Source: Thauera sp. 28 (GTDB taxonomy: Bacteria; Pseudomonadota; Gammaproteobacteria; Burkholderiales; Rhodocyclaceae). Taken from it: a stretch of DNA of 64,000 bases. The notes below the pieces were generated by a model. It was not told the DNA's origin. It was given only the letters and a program-made list of their open reading frames with translations, and did not search any database. How positions within the stretch are numbered: position 1 is the first letter of the stretch; each line of letters opens with the position of its first letter. Made by a program: the position numbers and the translations under genes. The stretch is taken from contig NZ_AMXA01000004.1 in NCBI RefSeq assembly GCF_000310145.2, positions 1 to 64,000 of the forward strand, read 5' to 3'. Of this stretch, positions 55,445-64,000 are shown one piece after another.

Positions 55445-55490
55445 TTGACTTGAGCGCAGGAGTTTGTACTATTCAAACAAACGTTTGAAT
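55445..55490 (+). promoter_or_regulatory. Promoter with PsrA-like operator before DUF1302
   Basis: TTGACT (55445-55450) and TACTAT (55467-55472) are 16 nt apart. A 20-nt palindrome, ATTCAAAC (55471-55478), 4-nt spacer, GTTTGAAT (55483-55490), begins over the -10 box. The same palindrome occurs at 62468-62487 in front of the TetR-family gene. The core CAAAC-N4-GTTTG matches the known PsrA site. The region 55303-55711 is otherwise free of genes, with a leader of about 220 nt before ATG 55712. Confidence 0.75.
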
Positions 55491-55711
55491 TAGAAAAATG
55501 GATGCGCCCATCAGCAGGTATCAATCGGTTGATGCGGTCTTTCCCCAAAGAGATAAGTGTTTATCCCGAGGAGACAGCGCGGTTGCCTCTGCGCATGCTC
55601 TGCCCTTGGGCGCCGCAAACGGCCGGATGCCGTCTGCGGATGCATTTGATTGCAGCACCCAGATACACCCGCCCGCTACAGAGTGCGGGGTTGCCACCGA
55701 GGAGGAGTCAA

Positions 55712-57661
55712 ATGAGTCGGATCAAGCATCGAGCAGCATCGCACCGCCCCGCACTGGCACTAAGCACCCTGGCCTCAGCCGTCGTGCTCGCCTTTGCTGC
55801 GCCTGCCAGCGTGCACGCCTTCGAATTCACCAGCGCCAGCGGCGAGGTGACAGGCAGCTTCGATACCACCCTGTCGGTGGGTGGGCTGTGGCGGATGCAG
55901 GGTAGGGATGCTTCGCTGGTCGGGATTACGAACGGCGGAACCTCTCGCTCAGTGAACGAAGATGACGGCAATCTCAACTATGACAAAGGCGATCTGGTTT
56001 CGCTTGCTTTAAAGGCCACTCACGATCTAGAGCTGAACTACCGAAATTACGGTGCGTTTGTTCGGGCGTCGTACTTCTATGACCATGCTGTCATGAACAA
56101 GAGCGGCTTGAGTGACGCGGCACGCAGCCAGACAGGCCGTGACTTTGAATTGCTTGATGCCTATGTTCGTGGTCGCTTCGACGTGGGGGGGCGCGCGCTC
56201 AATGTTCGTTTGGGTAACCAGGTGGTCAACTGGGGGGAGAGTACGTTCATTCAGAACGGCATCAATGTGCTGAATCCGGTGAACGTCAGCCGGCTAAGAA
56301 TTCCTGGTTCAGAGCTTCGCGAAGGCTTGATTCCCACCAATATGCTTTGGGCGTCTCAGGATCTTACAGACCGCTTGTCAGTTGAGGCGACTCTGATGCT
56401 TGAGTGGGAAAAAACGAAGATCGATCCGGCAGGAACTTTCTTTAGTAACAACGATTACTTGAGCCCTGGGGCGAATAATGTGTTTGTCGGATTTGGTCGC
56501 AGGAAAGATCTGGGGACGCCAGCCACTAATCCGGTGCCGCCAGTTGGGCCTTCGGCTGCCCTTTATCCCGTAACTGAAGCACTTGCTGGGCCGTTCGATC
56601 CCGAGGCGGCTGTGTGGGCGCCGCGCAGCCCGGATCGAAAGGCAAGAGATGGAGGCCAGTTCGGCCTTGCGGCTCGTTACTTCGCTGATCACCTAAATAA
56701 CACCGAGTTCGGTCTTTATCACGTTCGCTATCACAGTAGAACGCCCTTCGCCTCCGGTATAAAAGGAGAGCCAACGACCGCCTTGACGGGAACAGGGACG
56801 CTCGTTCCGGTTCCTGTTCCCGGAGTTGGTGTTGTGAATTTGCCGCTTGATCAGGTGTTGTCGCAACGAGGTACTGCGCGCTATTTCGCAGACTATCCGG
56901 AAGACATTCGTCTCTGGGGTATTAGTTTCAATACGCCTGGCCCAGCAGGGATTGCCTTGCAGGGCGAGTATTCATACCGTCCAAACCAGCCGCTTCAGAT
57001 TGCTGCGCCTGAGCTATTGCTGGCAGCGCTTGGGCAGGCTAACCAGATCCCGGGTACCGACGCGATACCGGTTGGAGGAGAGATCACAGGCTATCGCCGG
57101 GTGAAGATGCACCAGTTGCAATTGAGTGCCACGAAAGCAGTTCCTCAGATGGCGGGTGCCGATCAGGTCGTCATGGTCGGCGAGGTGGGTTACACGAGGC
57201 TCAGCTTGCCGGCTGGCATCCCCTTCAATGTGTCTGGCGTCTATCTTCCGGCTCCGGGCTCGGCGACACAGACTTCATTCGGTTCGACTCAGTCGTATTT
57301 CGCCACTGAGAGCTCATGGGGGTATCGACTTGTCGCGCGGGCCGATTATACGAACATCCTTGCCGGAGCAACGGTTTCCCCCCGCGTCGCGTTTGCTCAT
57401 GATGTGAACGGACGCAGCCCCACTTTCAACGAGGGAGCGAAGGCCTTGACGCTCGGGGTAGGCGTCAATTACCGACAGAACTGGCAAGCGGATATTGCCT
57501 ATACCGCGTTCTTTGGGGGCAAGACGATCTCAGGCGTAGACCCGACTTCAAGCCCGGCTGCGGGTTTTCCCGCGGGGACTCAGAGCCCGAGCTATGCAAG
57601 CAGCACCAATCCCCTTAAAGACCGCGACTTCCTGTCGATCAGCGTCAGCTATTCGTTCTGA
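55712..57661 (+). CDS. DUF1302 family outer-membrane protein
   Basis: The 649-residue precursor has a signal peptide ending near VHA-F (residue 36) and the DUF1302 opening (FTSASGEVTGSFDTTLSVGG). Beta-barrel character runs to the C-terminal aromatic end SVSYSF. It partners DUF1329 in many betaproteobacteria and gammaproteobacteria. From about 55,950 to 57,600 the base composition is clearly more AT-rich than its 5' end and neighbours, suggesting a replaced or acquired segment. A GGAGGAG site precedes the ATG. Substrate unknown. Confidence 0.87.
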   Translation: MSRIKHRAASHRPALALSTLASAVVLAFAAPASVHAFEFTSASGEVTGSFDTTLSVGGLWRMQGRDASLVGITNGGTSRSVNEDDGNLNYDKGDLVSLALKATHDLELNYRNYGAFVRASYFYDHAVMNKSGLSDAARSQTGRDFELLDAYVRGRFDVGGRALNVRLGNQVVNWGESTFIQNGINVLNPVNVSRLRIPGSELREGLIPTNMLWASQDLTDRLSVEATLMLEWEKTKIDPAGTFFSNNDYLSPGANNVFVGFGRRKDLGTPATNPVPPVGPSAALYPVTEALAGPFDPEAAVWAPRSPDRKARDGGQFGLAARYFADHLNNTEFGLYHVRYHSRTPFASGIKGEPTTALTGTGTLVPVPVPGVGVVNLPLDQVLSQRGTARYFADYPEDIRLWGISFNTPGPAGIALQGEYSYRPNQPLQIAAPELLLAALGQANQIPGTDAIPVGGEITGYRRVKMHQLQLSATKAVPQMAGADQVVMVGEVGYTRLSLPAGIPFNVSGVYLPAPGSATQTSFGSTQSYFATESSWGYRLVARADYTNILAGATVSPRVAFAHDVNGRSPTFNEGAKALTLGVGVNYRQNWQADIAYTAFFGGKTISGVDPTSSPAAGFPAGTQSPSYASSTNPLKDRDFLSISVSYSF

Positions 57662-57690
57662 GCACCACACCGGATCTGGAGACAAACGAC

Positions 57691-59022
57691 ATGCGCAAGA
57701 CTTTCACGATTCTCGGCGCGGCGCTCGCGGTGGCGCTGTCCGCGCCGGCATTGGCCGACGCTTCACGACTGGGTAAGGACCTGACGCCGATGGGTGCGGA
57801 GCGGGCGGGCAACGCGGCGGGCACCATCCCCGCCTGGGACGGCGGCCTCGCCTCGGCGCCGGCCGGGCATCAGGCGGGCGGACACTATGCAGACCCCTTC
57901 GCCGCTGACAAGCCGCTATTCACCATCGATGCGGCCAACGTCGATCAGCACGCCGACAAGCTCACCCCGGGCCAGGTGGCGATGCTCAAGACCTACTCGA
58001 CGTGGAAGATGAACGTCTACCCCACGCGGCGCAGCGCGGCCTTCCCGCAGGGGCACTACGACCAGACCATCGCCAATGCCAGTCGCGCCAAGCTGGTCGA
58101 TGGTGGGCGCACGATCGAAGGCACGACCGGCGGCATCCCTTTCCCGATTCCGCAGGATGGCGCCGAGGCGATCTGGAACCACCTTGCACGCTACCGCGGC
58201 GAGTCCTACGCGATGAACTGGAGCCAGGCCGCGGTGACGCGACAGGGCACCTACACGCCGGTGCGCTTCGAGTACCAGTACGACTTCCACTATGGCAGCC
58301 TGAGCAAGTCGCCGGAGCAGATCGAGCAGGGCAAGCTGTTCAACTTCCTGCAGACGGTGACCGCACCCGCTCGCCTGGCGGGGCAGATCCTGCTCGTGCA
58401 TGAGTTCCTCGACCGCCGCCAGGCGTGGACCTACAACCCGGGCCAGCGCCGTGTGCGCCTGGCACCGAACGTGGCCTACGACAACCCGGGCACGGCGGCC
58501 GATGGCCTGCGTACCAACGACGACTTCGACATGTACAACGGCGCCATCGACCGTTACGACTGGAAGCTGGTGGGCAAGAAGGAGATCTACGTCCCCTACA
58601 ACGCCTACAAGCTGGTCGGCAACACGGTGAAGATGGCCGATGTGCTGCAGGCCGGGCACCTCAACCCGGAGCTGGCGCGTTACGAGCTGCACCGCGTGTG
58701 GGTGGTGGATGCCACGCTGAAGGACGGCACCAGCCACAGCTACAAGCGCCGCACCTTCTACCTCGACGAGGACTCGTGGTCGATTCTCGCCATCGATAAG
58801 TACGACGCCCGCGACCAGCTGTGGCGCGTCTCCGAGCTGCACACCATCAACTGGTTCGACATTCCGATGCTGTACCCCAGCCTCGAGGTGCACCACGACC
58901 TGCAGTCCGGCCGCTACATCGCCATGGGCCTGCGCAATGACGAGCCGCGCGTGTATAGCGTGATCGACGCCCGTCCGGCCGACTTCACGCCTTCGGGCCT
59001 GCGCGGCGTCGGTACGCGCTGA
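57691..59022 (+). CDS. DUF1329 family periplasmic protein
   Basis: The 443-residue precursor has a signal peptide ending near ALA-D (residue 23) and the DUF1329 body (e.g. LTPMGAERAGNAAGTIPAWD, RRVRLAPNVAYDNPG). The fold is LolA/LolB-like, suited to lipid or hydrophobic ligand handling. It follows the DUF1302 gene by 29 nt and has a GGAGA site. Composition returns to the high GC of the genome here. The partner barrel and an MMPL pump suggest a trans-envelope lipid path. Confidence 0.88.
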   Translation: MRKTFTILGAALAVALSAPALADASRLGKDLTPMGAERAGNAAGTIPAWDGGLASAPAGHQAGGHYADPFAADKPLFTIDAANVDQHADKLTPGQVAMLKTYSTWKMNVYPTRRSAAFPQGHYDQTIANASRAKLVDGGRTIEGTTGGIPFPIPQDGAEAIWNHLARYRGESYAMNWSQAAVTRQGTYTPVRFEYQYDFHYGSLSKSPEQIEQGKLFNFLQTVTAPARLAGQILLVHEFLDRRQAWTYNPGQRRVRLAPNVAYDNPGTAADGLRTNDDFDMYNGAIDRYDWKLVGKKEIYVPYNAYKLVGNTVKMADVLQAGHLNPELARYELHRVWVVDATLKDGTSHSYKRRTFYLDEDSWSILAIDKYDARDQLWRVSELHTINWFDIPMLYPSLEVHHDLQSGRYIAMGLRNDEPRVYSVIDARPADFTPSGLRGVGTR

Positions 59023-59035
59023 TCCTGTAGATGAG

Positions 59036-59072
59036 GGCTCGGCCTTGCGCCTCCGGGGCGCGGGGCCGAGCC
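59036..59072 (+). terminator. Strong hairpin between DUF1329 and YCF48-like genes
   Basis: GGCTCGGCC (59036-59044) and GGCCGAGCC (59064-59072) pair, with GCGCC/GGCGC inside. Only a short TTTT occurs 12 nt later. It may attenuate transcription or protect the upstream mRNA rather than end it fully, because the genes after it seem to belong to the same set. Confidence 0.45.
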
Positions 59073-59106
59073 ACTACCCGCATTTTCCTCCTTTCCCCAG
59101 GGTTCC

Positions 59107-60084
59107 ATGAAACGCGCGATCGGCAACCTCTTCGTCGTCGTCGTACTGGCAGCGGTGGCGTTTGCGTTCTCCGAACGCAGCGATCCGCCGATGCCGGCGA
59201 CGCAGACGCGTATCGACCACCTGCAGATGCTCGACCTTGCCGAGCGCGATGACGGTCGCCTGATCGCGGTCGGCGAGCGCGGCCACATCTTCGTGTCCGA
59301 TGACCATGGCGGTGCGTGGCGCGCAGTGGCATCGCCGGCGGGTGCCACGCTGGTCGCGGTGCGCTTTGTGGATGCGCAGCGCGTTGTCGCTGTGGGTCAC
59401 GACGCGGTGATCGTTCGCAGCGAGGATGGCGGCGAGCATTGGGTAAAGGTGCAGTCCGACCCCGAAGCCGAGGAGCCGCTGCTGGGCGCCTGGTTCGATG
59501 CCGATGGCCAAGGGATTGCGGTTGGCGCCTATGGGCGCCTGGAGCGTACGGCCGACGGCGGAGCAAGCTGGGCGCGTCAGGAGGTCGAGGCCAATGAGGA
59601 CGGACTTCACCTGAACGCGGTGGTCCGCCTGGCTGGCGGAGACCTGCTGATCGCCGGCGAAGCCGGCCTGCTGCTGCGCTCGCGGGACGACGGCGACTCC
59701 TGGGAAGCGCTCGAGTCGCCTTACGCAGGTTCGTTCTTTGGTGCGCTGGCCTTGGCCGACGGCGGGGCGCTGGTGTTCGGCATGCGTGGCCATGTGTTCC
59801 GCTCGGATGATGGCGGCGACAGCTGGCAGGAGGTCGGTCCGGGTGTTCCCAGTTCGCTCTTCGGTGGCCGTGTGCTCGCTGATGGGCGTGTGGTACTGGC
59901 GGGCCAGGCGGGTGTCGTGCTGATCAGCGAGGATGGTGCGCACAGTTTCGTGCGAGTCGACAACGATGACCGCCGCACGCGCGCGGCGGTTGCCCAGGGC
60001 GAACAGCCGGATGCGCTGCTGCTGGTGGGTGAGGAGGGGGTGGAGCGCCTGTCGCTGGTGCCCGCTGCGGGAGGACGTTCCTGA
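59107..60084 (+). CDS. YCF48/BNR-repeat exported protein
   Basis: The 325-residue protein has an N-terminal hydrophobic anchor or signal (residues 7-21) and beta-propeller repeats with Asp-box elements such as SDDHGGAW, SEDGGEHW and SDDGGDSW. It resembles YCF48-like assembly factors. Its last base is the first base of the MMPL gene (ATGATG junction), so they are translationally coupled. It probably works with the pump in the periplasm. Confidence 0.86.
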   Translation: MKRAIGNLFVVVVLAAVAFAFSERSDPPMPATQTRIDHLQMLDLAERDDGRLIAVGERGHIFVSDDHGGAWRAVASPAGATLVAVRFVDAQRVVAVGHDAVIVRSEDGGEHWVKVQSDPEAEEPLLGAWFDADGQGIAVGAYGRLERTADGGASWARQEVEANEDGLHLNAVVRLAGGDLLIAGEAGLLLRSRDDGDSWEALESPYAGSFFGALALADGGALVFGMRGHVFRSDDGGDSWQEVGPGVPSSLFGGRVLADGRVVLAGQAGVVLISEDGAHSFVRVDNDDRRTRAAVAQGEQPDALLLVGEEGVERLSLVPAAGGRS

Positions 60085-62423
60085 TGTTGAAGGCCTTTGT
60101 GGAGTTTCTCGGCCTGCTGCTGTTCCGCCGCCGGCGCGTCTTCCTCGGGCTGTTCGTGGTGATCACGCTGCTGCTCGGCGCCTCGGCCTCGCGCCTGCAG
60201 GTCGATGCGGGCTTCGAGAAGATGATCCCGCTCGAACACGAGTACATGCAGACCTTCATGGCCTACCGCAACACCTTCGGTGGTGCCAATCGCGTGCTCG
60301 TCGCCCTGCGCCAGCATGAGGGCGACATCTACAACGAGGCCTTCATGAGCAAGCTGAAGGCCGCCACGGACGAGGTCTTCTTCATTCCGGGGGTGGATCG
60401 CGCCACGGTGACCTCGCTGTTCACCCCCAACGTGCGCTTCATCGAGGTGGTGGAGGCCGGCTTCGCCGGCGGCAACGTCATCCCGGCCGACTTCGAGGGC
60501 ACGCCGGAAGACCTCGAGACCGTGCGCGAGAATGTGCTCAAGTCGGGGCGTGTGGGGCGACTGGTGTCGAACGACCATCGCGCGGCGATGATCAGTGCAG
60601 AGCTGCTCGAGATCGACCCCAACACCGGTGCCCGCCTGGACTACCTGGCGGTGGCGAAGCAGCTTGAAGATCTGCGCACGCGTCATGCCGACGATGGCCT
60701 GGACGTGCACATCATCGGCTTCGCGAAGGCCGTGGGTGACATTACCGACGGTGCGCGCGGCGTGCTGATGTTCTTCGTGGTGGCGTTCCTGATCACCGCG
60801 GTGCTGCTGTATTTCTACTCCGGGTCGGCAAAGCTGGCCGCGCTCACGCTGTTGTGCGCGATGGTGCCGGTGGTGTGGCTGATGGGTCTGCTGCCGCTCA
60901 TCGGCTTCGGCATCGATCCGATGTCGATCCTGGTGCCCTTCCTGATCTTTGCCATCGGCGTCAGTCACGCGGTGCAGATGACTCACGCCTGGCGCCTGGA
61001 GATCATGGAGGGGGCGGGACCGCTGACGGGAGCGCAGAACGCTTTCAGGCGCCTGTTCCTGCCCGGGTCGATGGCGCTTACCACGACGGTGGTCGGTTTT
61101 CTGGTGATCATGCGCATCGAGATCGACATGGTGCGCGAGCTTGCGCTCACCGCCGGCCTCGGTGTCGCCCTGATCCTGCTCACCAACATGTTGCTGTTGC
61201 CGCTGCTGCTGTCGTGGACGCGGCTCGACGCGGCGGAGATGCGACGCACAATGGGCGCAGAGTCGAAGGACCACTGGCTGTGGACGCGCCTGCGCACGCT
61301 GGCCGAACCCCGGCGCGCGACGGTGGTGCTGATGGTCACTGCGCTGCTGCTGGGCATCGCGACGTGGTTGTCGCGTGATCTGCGCACCGGCGATCTTGGC
61401 CACGGCATTCCTGAACTGCACGAGGATGCGCGCTACAACCAGGATGCAGCCGCGATCGTCGAGTCGTTCTCGATCGGCGTCGATGTGCTGTCGGTCATCG
61501 TGCAGTCCAGGGGCGTCGATGGTGCCTGCACCAACTTCGACATCATGGACACGATCGACCGCTTCGAGACCACCATGCGCGGTGTGCATGGGGTGCAGAG
61601 CGTGGTTGGCCTGCCCGGCGTGGCGAAGACGGTCAATGCCGGCTGGAATGAGGGTAACCCGGCCTGGCGAGTGCTGTCGCGAAACCCCACGGTGCTGGCG
61701 CAGTCGGTCACCCCGGTTGATACCAGCACCGGCCTGCTCAACACCGATTGCAGCGCGATGCAGGTGCTCATCTTTACCCGCGATCACGAGGGGGCGACGA
61801 TTTCGCACGTCATCCGCGAGGTCAAGGCCTTCCGCGACGCCAACCGCGGCGAGCATCTCGACTTTCTGCTCGCCTCCGGCAACGTCGGCGTGATGGCGGC
61901 GACCAACGAGGCCGTCGATGCCGCCTCGGTAACCATCCTGGTGCTGGTGTTCGGGGTGATCAGCGTACTGTTCTTCCTCGAGTTCCGCTCCTGGCGCGCA
62001 ACACTCTGCATCATCCTGCCGCTGATGATCGCCGCGGTGTTCTGCAATGCGCTGATGGCGCTGCTGGGCATCGGCCTGAAGGTGTCCACCTTGCCTGTCG
62101 TCGCGATTGCGGTCGGTATTGGCGTCGACTACGGGATCTACTTCTACGAACGCATGTCCGACCGCTTCCGCAAAGGCGATGCGTTGCCGGACGCCTTCTA
62201 TCAGGCACTCTGCCAGCGTGGCACCGCGGTGATGTTCACCGCCACCACGATGAGCGTAGGCGTGGGCACCTGGGTCTTCTCCGCGCTCAAGTTCCAGGCC
62301 GACATGGGGTTGCTGATGGCGTTCATGTTCATCGTGAACATGCTCGGTGCGCTGCTCCTGTTGCCGGCGCTTGCGGCCCTGCTGCTCAAGGCAGGGCCCG
62401 CGCAGGAAAAGAAGATTTCCTGA
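60084..62423 (+). CDS. MMPL/RND family transporter
   Basis: The 779-residue protein has two halves, each with a large periplasmic loop and a cluster of membrane helices. Typical MMPL stretches are PFLIFAIGVSHAVQM and VVAIAVGIGVDYGIYFYERM with its acidic residue. MMPL pumps export lipids and hopanoids in related bacteria. It overlaps the YCF48-like gene by one base. The next promoter begins 18 nt after the stop. Substrate is unknown; fatty-acid-type regulation hints at lipids. Confidence 0.9.
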   Translation: MLKAFVEFLGLLLFRRRRVFLGLFVVITLLLGASASRLQVDAGFEKMIPLEHEYMQTFMAYRNTFGGANRVLVALRQHEGDIYNEAFMSKLKAATDEVFFIPGVDRATVTSLFTPNVRFIEVVEAGFAGGNVIPADFEGTPEDLETVRENVLKSGRVGRLVSNDHRAAMISAELLEIDPNTGARLDYLAVAKQLEDLRTRHADDGLDVHIIGFAKAVGDITDGARGVLMFFVVAFLITAVLLYFYSGSAKLAALTLLCAMVPVVWLMGLLPLIGFGIDPMSILVPFLIFAIGVSHAVQMTHAWRLEIMEGAGPLTGAQNAFRRLFLPGSMALTTTVVGFLVIMRIEIDMVRELALTAGLGVALILLTNMLLLPLLLSWTRLDAAEMRRTMGAESKDHWLWTRLRTLAEPRRATVVLMVTALLLGIATWLSRDLRTGDLGHGIPELHEDARYNQDAAAIVESFSIGVDVLSVIVQSRGVDGACTNFDIMDTIDRFETTMRGVHGVQSVVGLPGVAKTVNAGWNEGNPAWRVLSRNPTVLAQSVTPVDTSTGLLNTDCSAMQVLIFTRDHEGATISHVIREVKAFRDANRGEHLDFLLASGNVGVMAATNEAVDAASVTILVLVFGVISVLFFLEFRSWRATLCIILPLMIAAVFCNALMALLGIGLKVSTLPVVAIAVGIGVDYGIYFYERMSDRFRKGDALPDAFYQALCQRGTAVMFTATTMSVGVGTWVFSALKFQADMGLLMAFMFIVNMLGALLLLPALAALLLKAGPAQEKKIS

Positions 62424-62441
62424 ATCGATCCATCAATATTC

Positions 62442-62487
62442 TTGACACGGGCAGTAATCGCCGTAGAATTCAAACGAACGTTTGAAT
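62442..62487 (+). promoter_or_regulatory. Promoter and operator of the PsrA-like regulator
   Basis: TTGACA (62442-62447) and TAGAAT (62464-62469) are 16 nt apart. The palindrome ATTCAAAC (62468-62475), GAAC spacer, GTTTGAAT (62480-62487) overlaps the -10 end. This matches the site at 55471-55490 in arms, spacer length and placement. A repressor bound here would block its own gene, as PsrA does in Pseudomonas. Confidence 0.8.
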
Positions 62488-62530
62488 GAGTAAGCTTCGA
62501 TCCATCCAGTGCTCGTTCAGGAGAATGATG

Positions 62531-63229
62531 ATGAGCAGTCCTTCAGCGCGGTCGGGCCCCGAGACACGCGGTCGCATCCTTGATGCGGCCGAGGCGCTGT
62601 TTGTCGAGCATGGTCTGGATGCCACCTCGATGCGCATGATCACCACTGAGGCGGGGGTCAACCTGGCCGCGGTCAACTACCACTTCGGCTCCAAGGACAG
62701 CCTGATCCACGAGGTTTTCAGGCGCCGCCTCGGCGAGCTCAACCAGTCCCGCCTCGCTGCCCTCGATCGTGCCGAGCAGCGCGCGCGAGCGAACGGGACA
62801 CAGATCAAGCCGAGCCAGGTGCTGGAGGCCTTCTTCACCCCTTCGCTGGAGATGGCGACCGATACCGTGCATGGCGGCCGCACCTTCATGCAATTGCTCG
62901 GTCGGACCTATACCGAGCCGAACGCTTTCGTGCGCAAGTTCCTGGCCGAGGAGTATGCGCAGACCCTGCAGCGTTTCCTGCAGGCGCTGTACGACTCGCT
63001 GCCCGGCGTGCCGCGCGAGGAGATCCTGTGGCGCTTCCATTTCATGATGGGGGCGACCTCGTACGCGATTGCCGGGACCGACGCCCTGCAGCTGTTTGCC
63101 GGGCGCTTCGACGACGAGGACCCCGCGCACATGCTGCCGCGCCTGATGTCCTTCCTGCTTGGCGGCTTGCGCGCACCGCTCCCCGACTTCGTCACTGGCG
63201 CGGAGTCTGTGGCGCGGAATGCCGAATGA
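62531..63229 (+). CDS. TetR-family regulator, PsrA-like
   Basis: The 232-residue protein has an N-terminal TetR domain with RILDAAEALFVEHG and the recognition part ITTEAGVNLAAVNYHFGSKD, very like PsrA. PsrA represses beta-oxidation genes and is released by long-chain fatty acids. Three ATG codons occur in tandem at 62525-62533. The last, 62531, is best spaced (7 nt) from AGGAG. The frame continues upstream into the operator, so a start at 62486 is unlikely. It precedes fadE. FadP of betaproteobacteria is the alternative name. Confidence 0.87.
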   Translation: MSSPSARSGPETRGRILDAAEALFVEHGLDATSMRMITTEAGVNLAAVNYHFGSKDSLIHEVFRRRLGELNQSRLAALDRAEQRARANGTQIKPSQVLEAFFTPSLEMATDTVHGGRTFMQLLGRTYTEPNAFVRKFLAEEYAQTLQRFLQALYDSLPGVPREEILWRFHFMMGATSYAIAGTDALQLFAGRFDDEDPAHMLPRLMSFLLGGLRAPLPDFVTGAESVARNAE

Positions 63230-63289
63230 ATCTGCAGCTGCGTCTCGGCGCGGCTGCAACACCTGATTGATGTTGTTCTGGAGACAGAG

Positions 63290-64000
63290 ATGACCTGGTT
63301 GCTACTGCTTTCCCTCCCTCCCTTGGCAGGTGCGCTCGCCTACGGGCGAGCGCCACTTTTTGCCTGGCTCTGGGCAGGGCTGGCCTGGCTTGCGGCGATG
63401 GGCTGGGCGGCCGGTTGGGCAGTGGGCTGGACCCTGCTCGCGATGGCGGTGCTGGCTGCCGTGCTGGGGGTGTTCATGCATGATGGCCTGCGGCGCCAGC
63501 GCGTGACCGCACCGATCCTGAAGGCCTTCCGCGGGGCCCTGCCCGCGATGTCACAGACCGAGCGCGACGCGCTCGAGGCCGGCACGGTGTGGTGGGAAGG
63601 CGAGCTCTTCGCCGGCCGCCCGGACTGGAACAAGCTCGGTGCCTACCCCTGGCCAAAGCTAAGCGCCGAGGAGCAGGCCTTCCTCGACAACGAGACCGAG
63701 GCGCTGTGCCGCCTCACCAACGACTGGGCGTGCACCCAGCAGCAGGACATGCCCGCCGAGGTCTGGCAGTACATCAAGGACAAGGGCTTCCTGGGCATGA
63801 TCATCCCCAGGGAATATGGCGGCAAGGGCTTCTCGGCCTACGCTCACTCGCAGGTCATCACCAAGCTGTCGACGCGATCTTCGGCACCGGCGGTGACGGT
63901 GATGGTGCCCAATTCGCTCGGTCCGGCGGAGCTGCTGCTGCACTACGGCACGCCGGAGCAGAAGCAGCACTACCTGCCCGGCCTGGCCAGCGGCCGCGAG
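63290..64000 (+). CDS. fadE: Acyl-CoA dehydrogenase FadE (5' part)
   Basis: The first 237 codons of a long acyl-CoA dehydrogenase run off the window edge. The FadE-type start has two hydrophobic segments rich in Trp and Ala (about residues 1-65). The dehydrogenase core, GFLGMIIPREYGGKGFSAYA and VMVPNSLGPAELLLHYGT, follows. It catalyses the first step of beta-oxidation. It lies 60 nt after the PsrA-like gene and likely shares its promoter. The end cannot be seen. A GGAGA site precedes the ATG. Confidence 0.9.
   Translation, partial: MTWLLLLSLPPLAGALAYGRAPLFAWLWAGLAWLAAMGWAAGWAVGWTLLAMAVLAAVLGVFMHDGLRRQRVTAPILKAFRGALPAMSQTERDALEAGTVWWEGELFAGRPDWNKLGAYPWPKLSAEEQAFLDNETEALCRLTNDWACTQQQDMPAEVWQYIKDKGFLGMIIPREYGGKGFSAYAHSQVITKLSTRSSAPAVTVMVPNSLGPAELLLHYGTPEQKQHYLPGLASGRE

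Overview
The window comes from a high-GC betaproteobacterium, most likely a Thauera/Azoarcus-type member of the Rhodocyclales. The evidence is gene content and order: a betaproteobacterial cysI-DUF934-cysH-cysD-cysN block with divergent cysB, ybgC-tolQRAB-pal-cpoB-queE-queC, hslVU, an orphan PrsT/PEP-CTERM locus, and a complete amine-oxidation island. This placement is inferred from family knowledge, not from a database search. No insertion sequence, prophage, CRISPR array or rRNA gene was seen. One tRNA gene (Lys-UUU) is present.

Layout. 90-2739: acyl-CoA ligase and HMG-CoA lyase (leucine/branched-acid catabolism). 2806-22503: a long island built around quinohemoprotein amine dehydrogenase (QHNDH). 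It holds two DUF1289 proteins, a metallo-beta-lactamase-fold protein, then qhpF-qhpE-qhpG, convergent qhpR, and divergent qhpA-qhpD-qhpC-qhpB. An outer-membrane channel, an aldehyde dehydrogenase, a pair of U32 proteins with UbiV- and UbiU-like cysteine patterns, a CcmF-like heme-assembly protein and a sodium:amino-acid symporter follow. 22576-24778: rapZ, a NusG-II protein, a Gx transporter and a tiny membrane protein. 24709-28242 (minus): dienelactone hydrolase, infA, yaiI, tRNA-Lys, YeeE/YedE. 28322-34794 (minus): queC, queE, cpoB, pal, tolB, tolA, tolR, tolQ, ybgC. 34983-38967 (plus): STAS protein, hslV, hslU, AEC transporter. 39059-41956 (minus): slipin, NfeD, S4-domain protein. 42039-48508: sulfate assimilation genes and cysB. 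48529-55302: asparaginase, PrsT, a PEP-CTERM protein, an Atm1-type ABC exporter. 55445-64000: DUF1302, DUF1329, YCF48-like and MMPL genes, then a PsrA-like TetR gene and the start of fadE.

How the genes work together. In the amine island QhpC is a small protein that QhpD crosslinks by radical SAM chemistry. QhpG hydroxylates its tryptophan, QhpE removes the leader and QhpF exports the product. It assembles with di-heme QhpA and beta-propeller QhpB into a periplasmic enzyme that turns primary amines into aldehydes, which the aldehyde dehydrogenase oxidises. The most notable observation is that this cluster also carries a UbiU/UbiV-like U32 pair and a CcmF-like protein. I propose, as inference, that the U32 pair is an oxygen-independent hydroxylase for cofactor (CTQ) formation, parallel to the O2-dependent QhpG, and that the CcmF-like protein serves the di-heme subunit.

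A second notable point is on the right flank. Two near-identical palindromes (CAAAC-N4-GTTTG core) overlap the -10 boxes of two similarly built promoters. One lies before the DUF1302-DUF1329-YCF48-MMPL set and the other before the PsrA-like repressor gene that precedes fadE. This suggests that a fatty-acid-responsive regulator controls an envelope export system.
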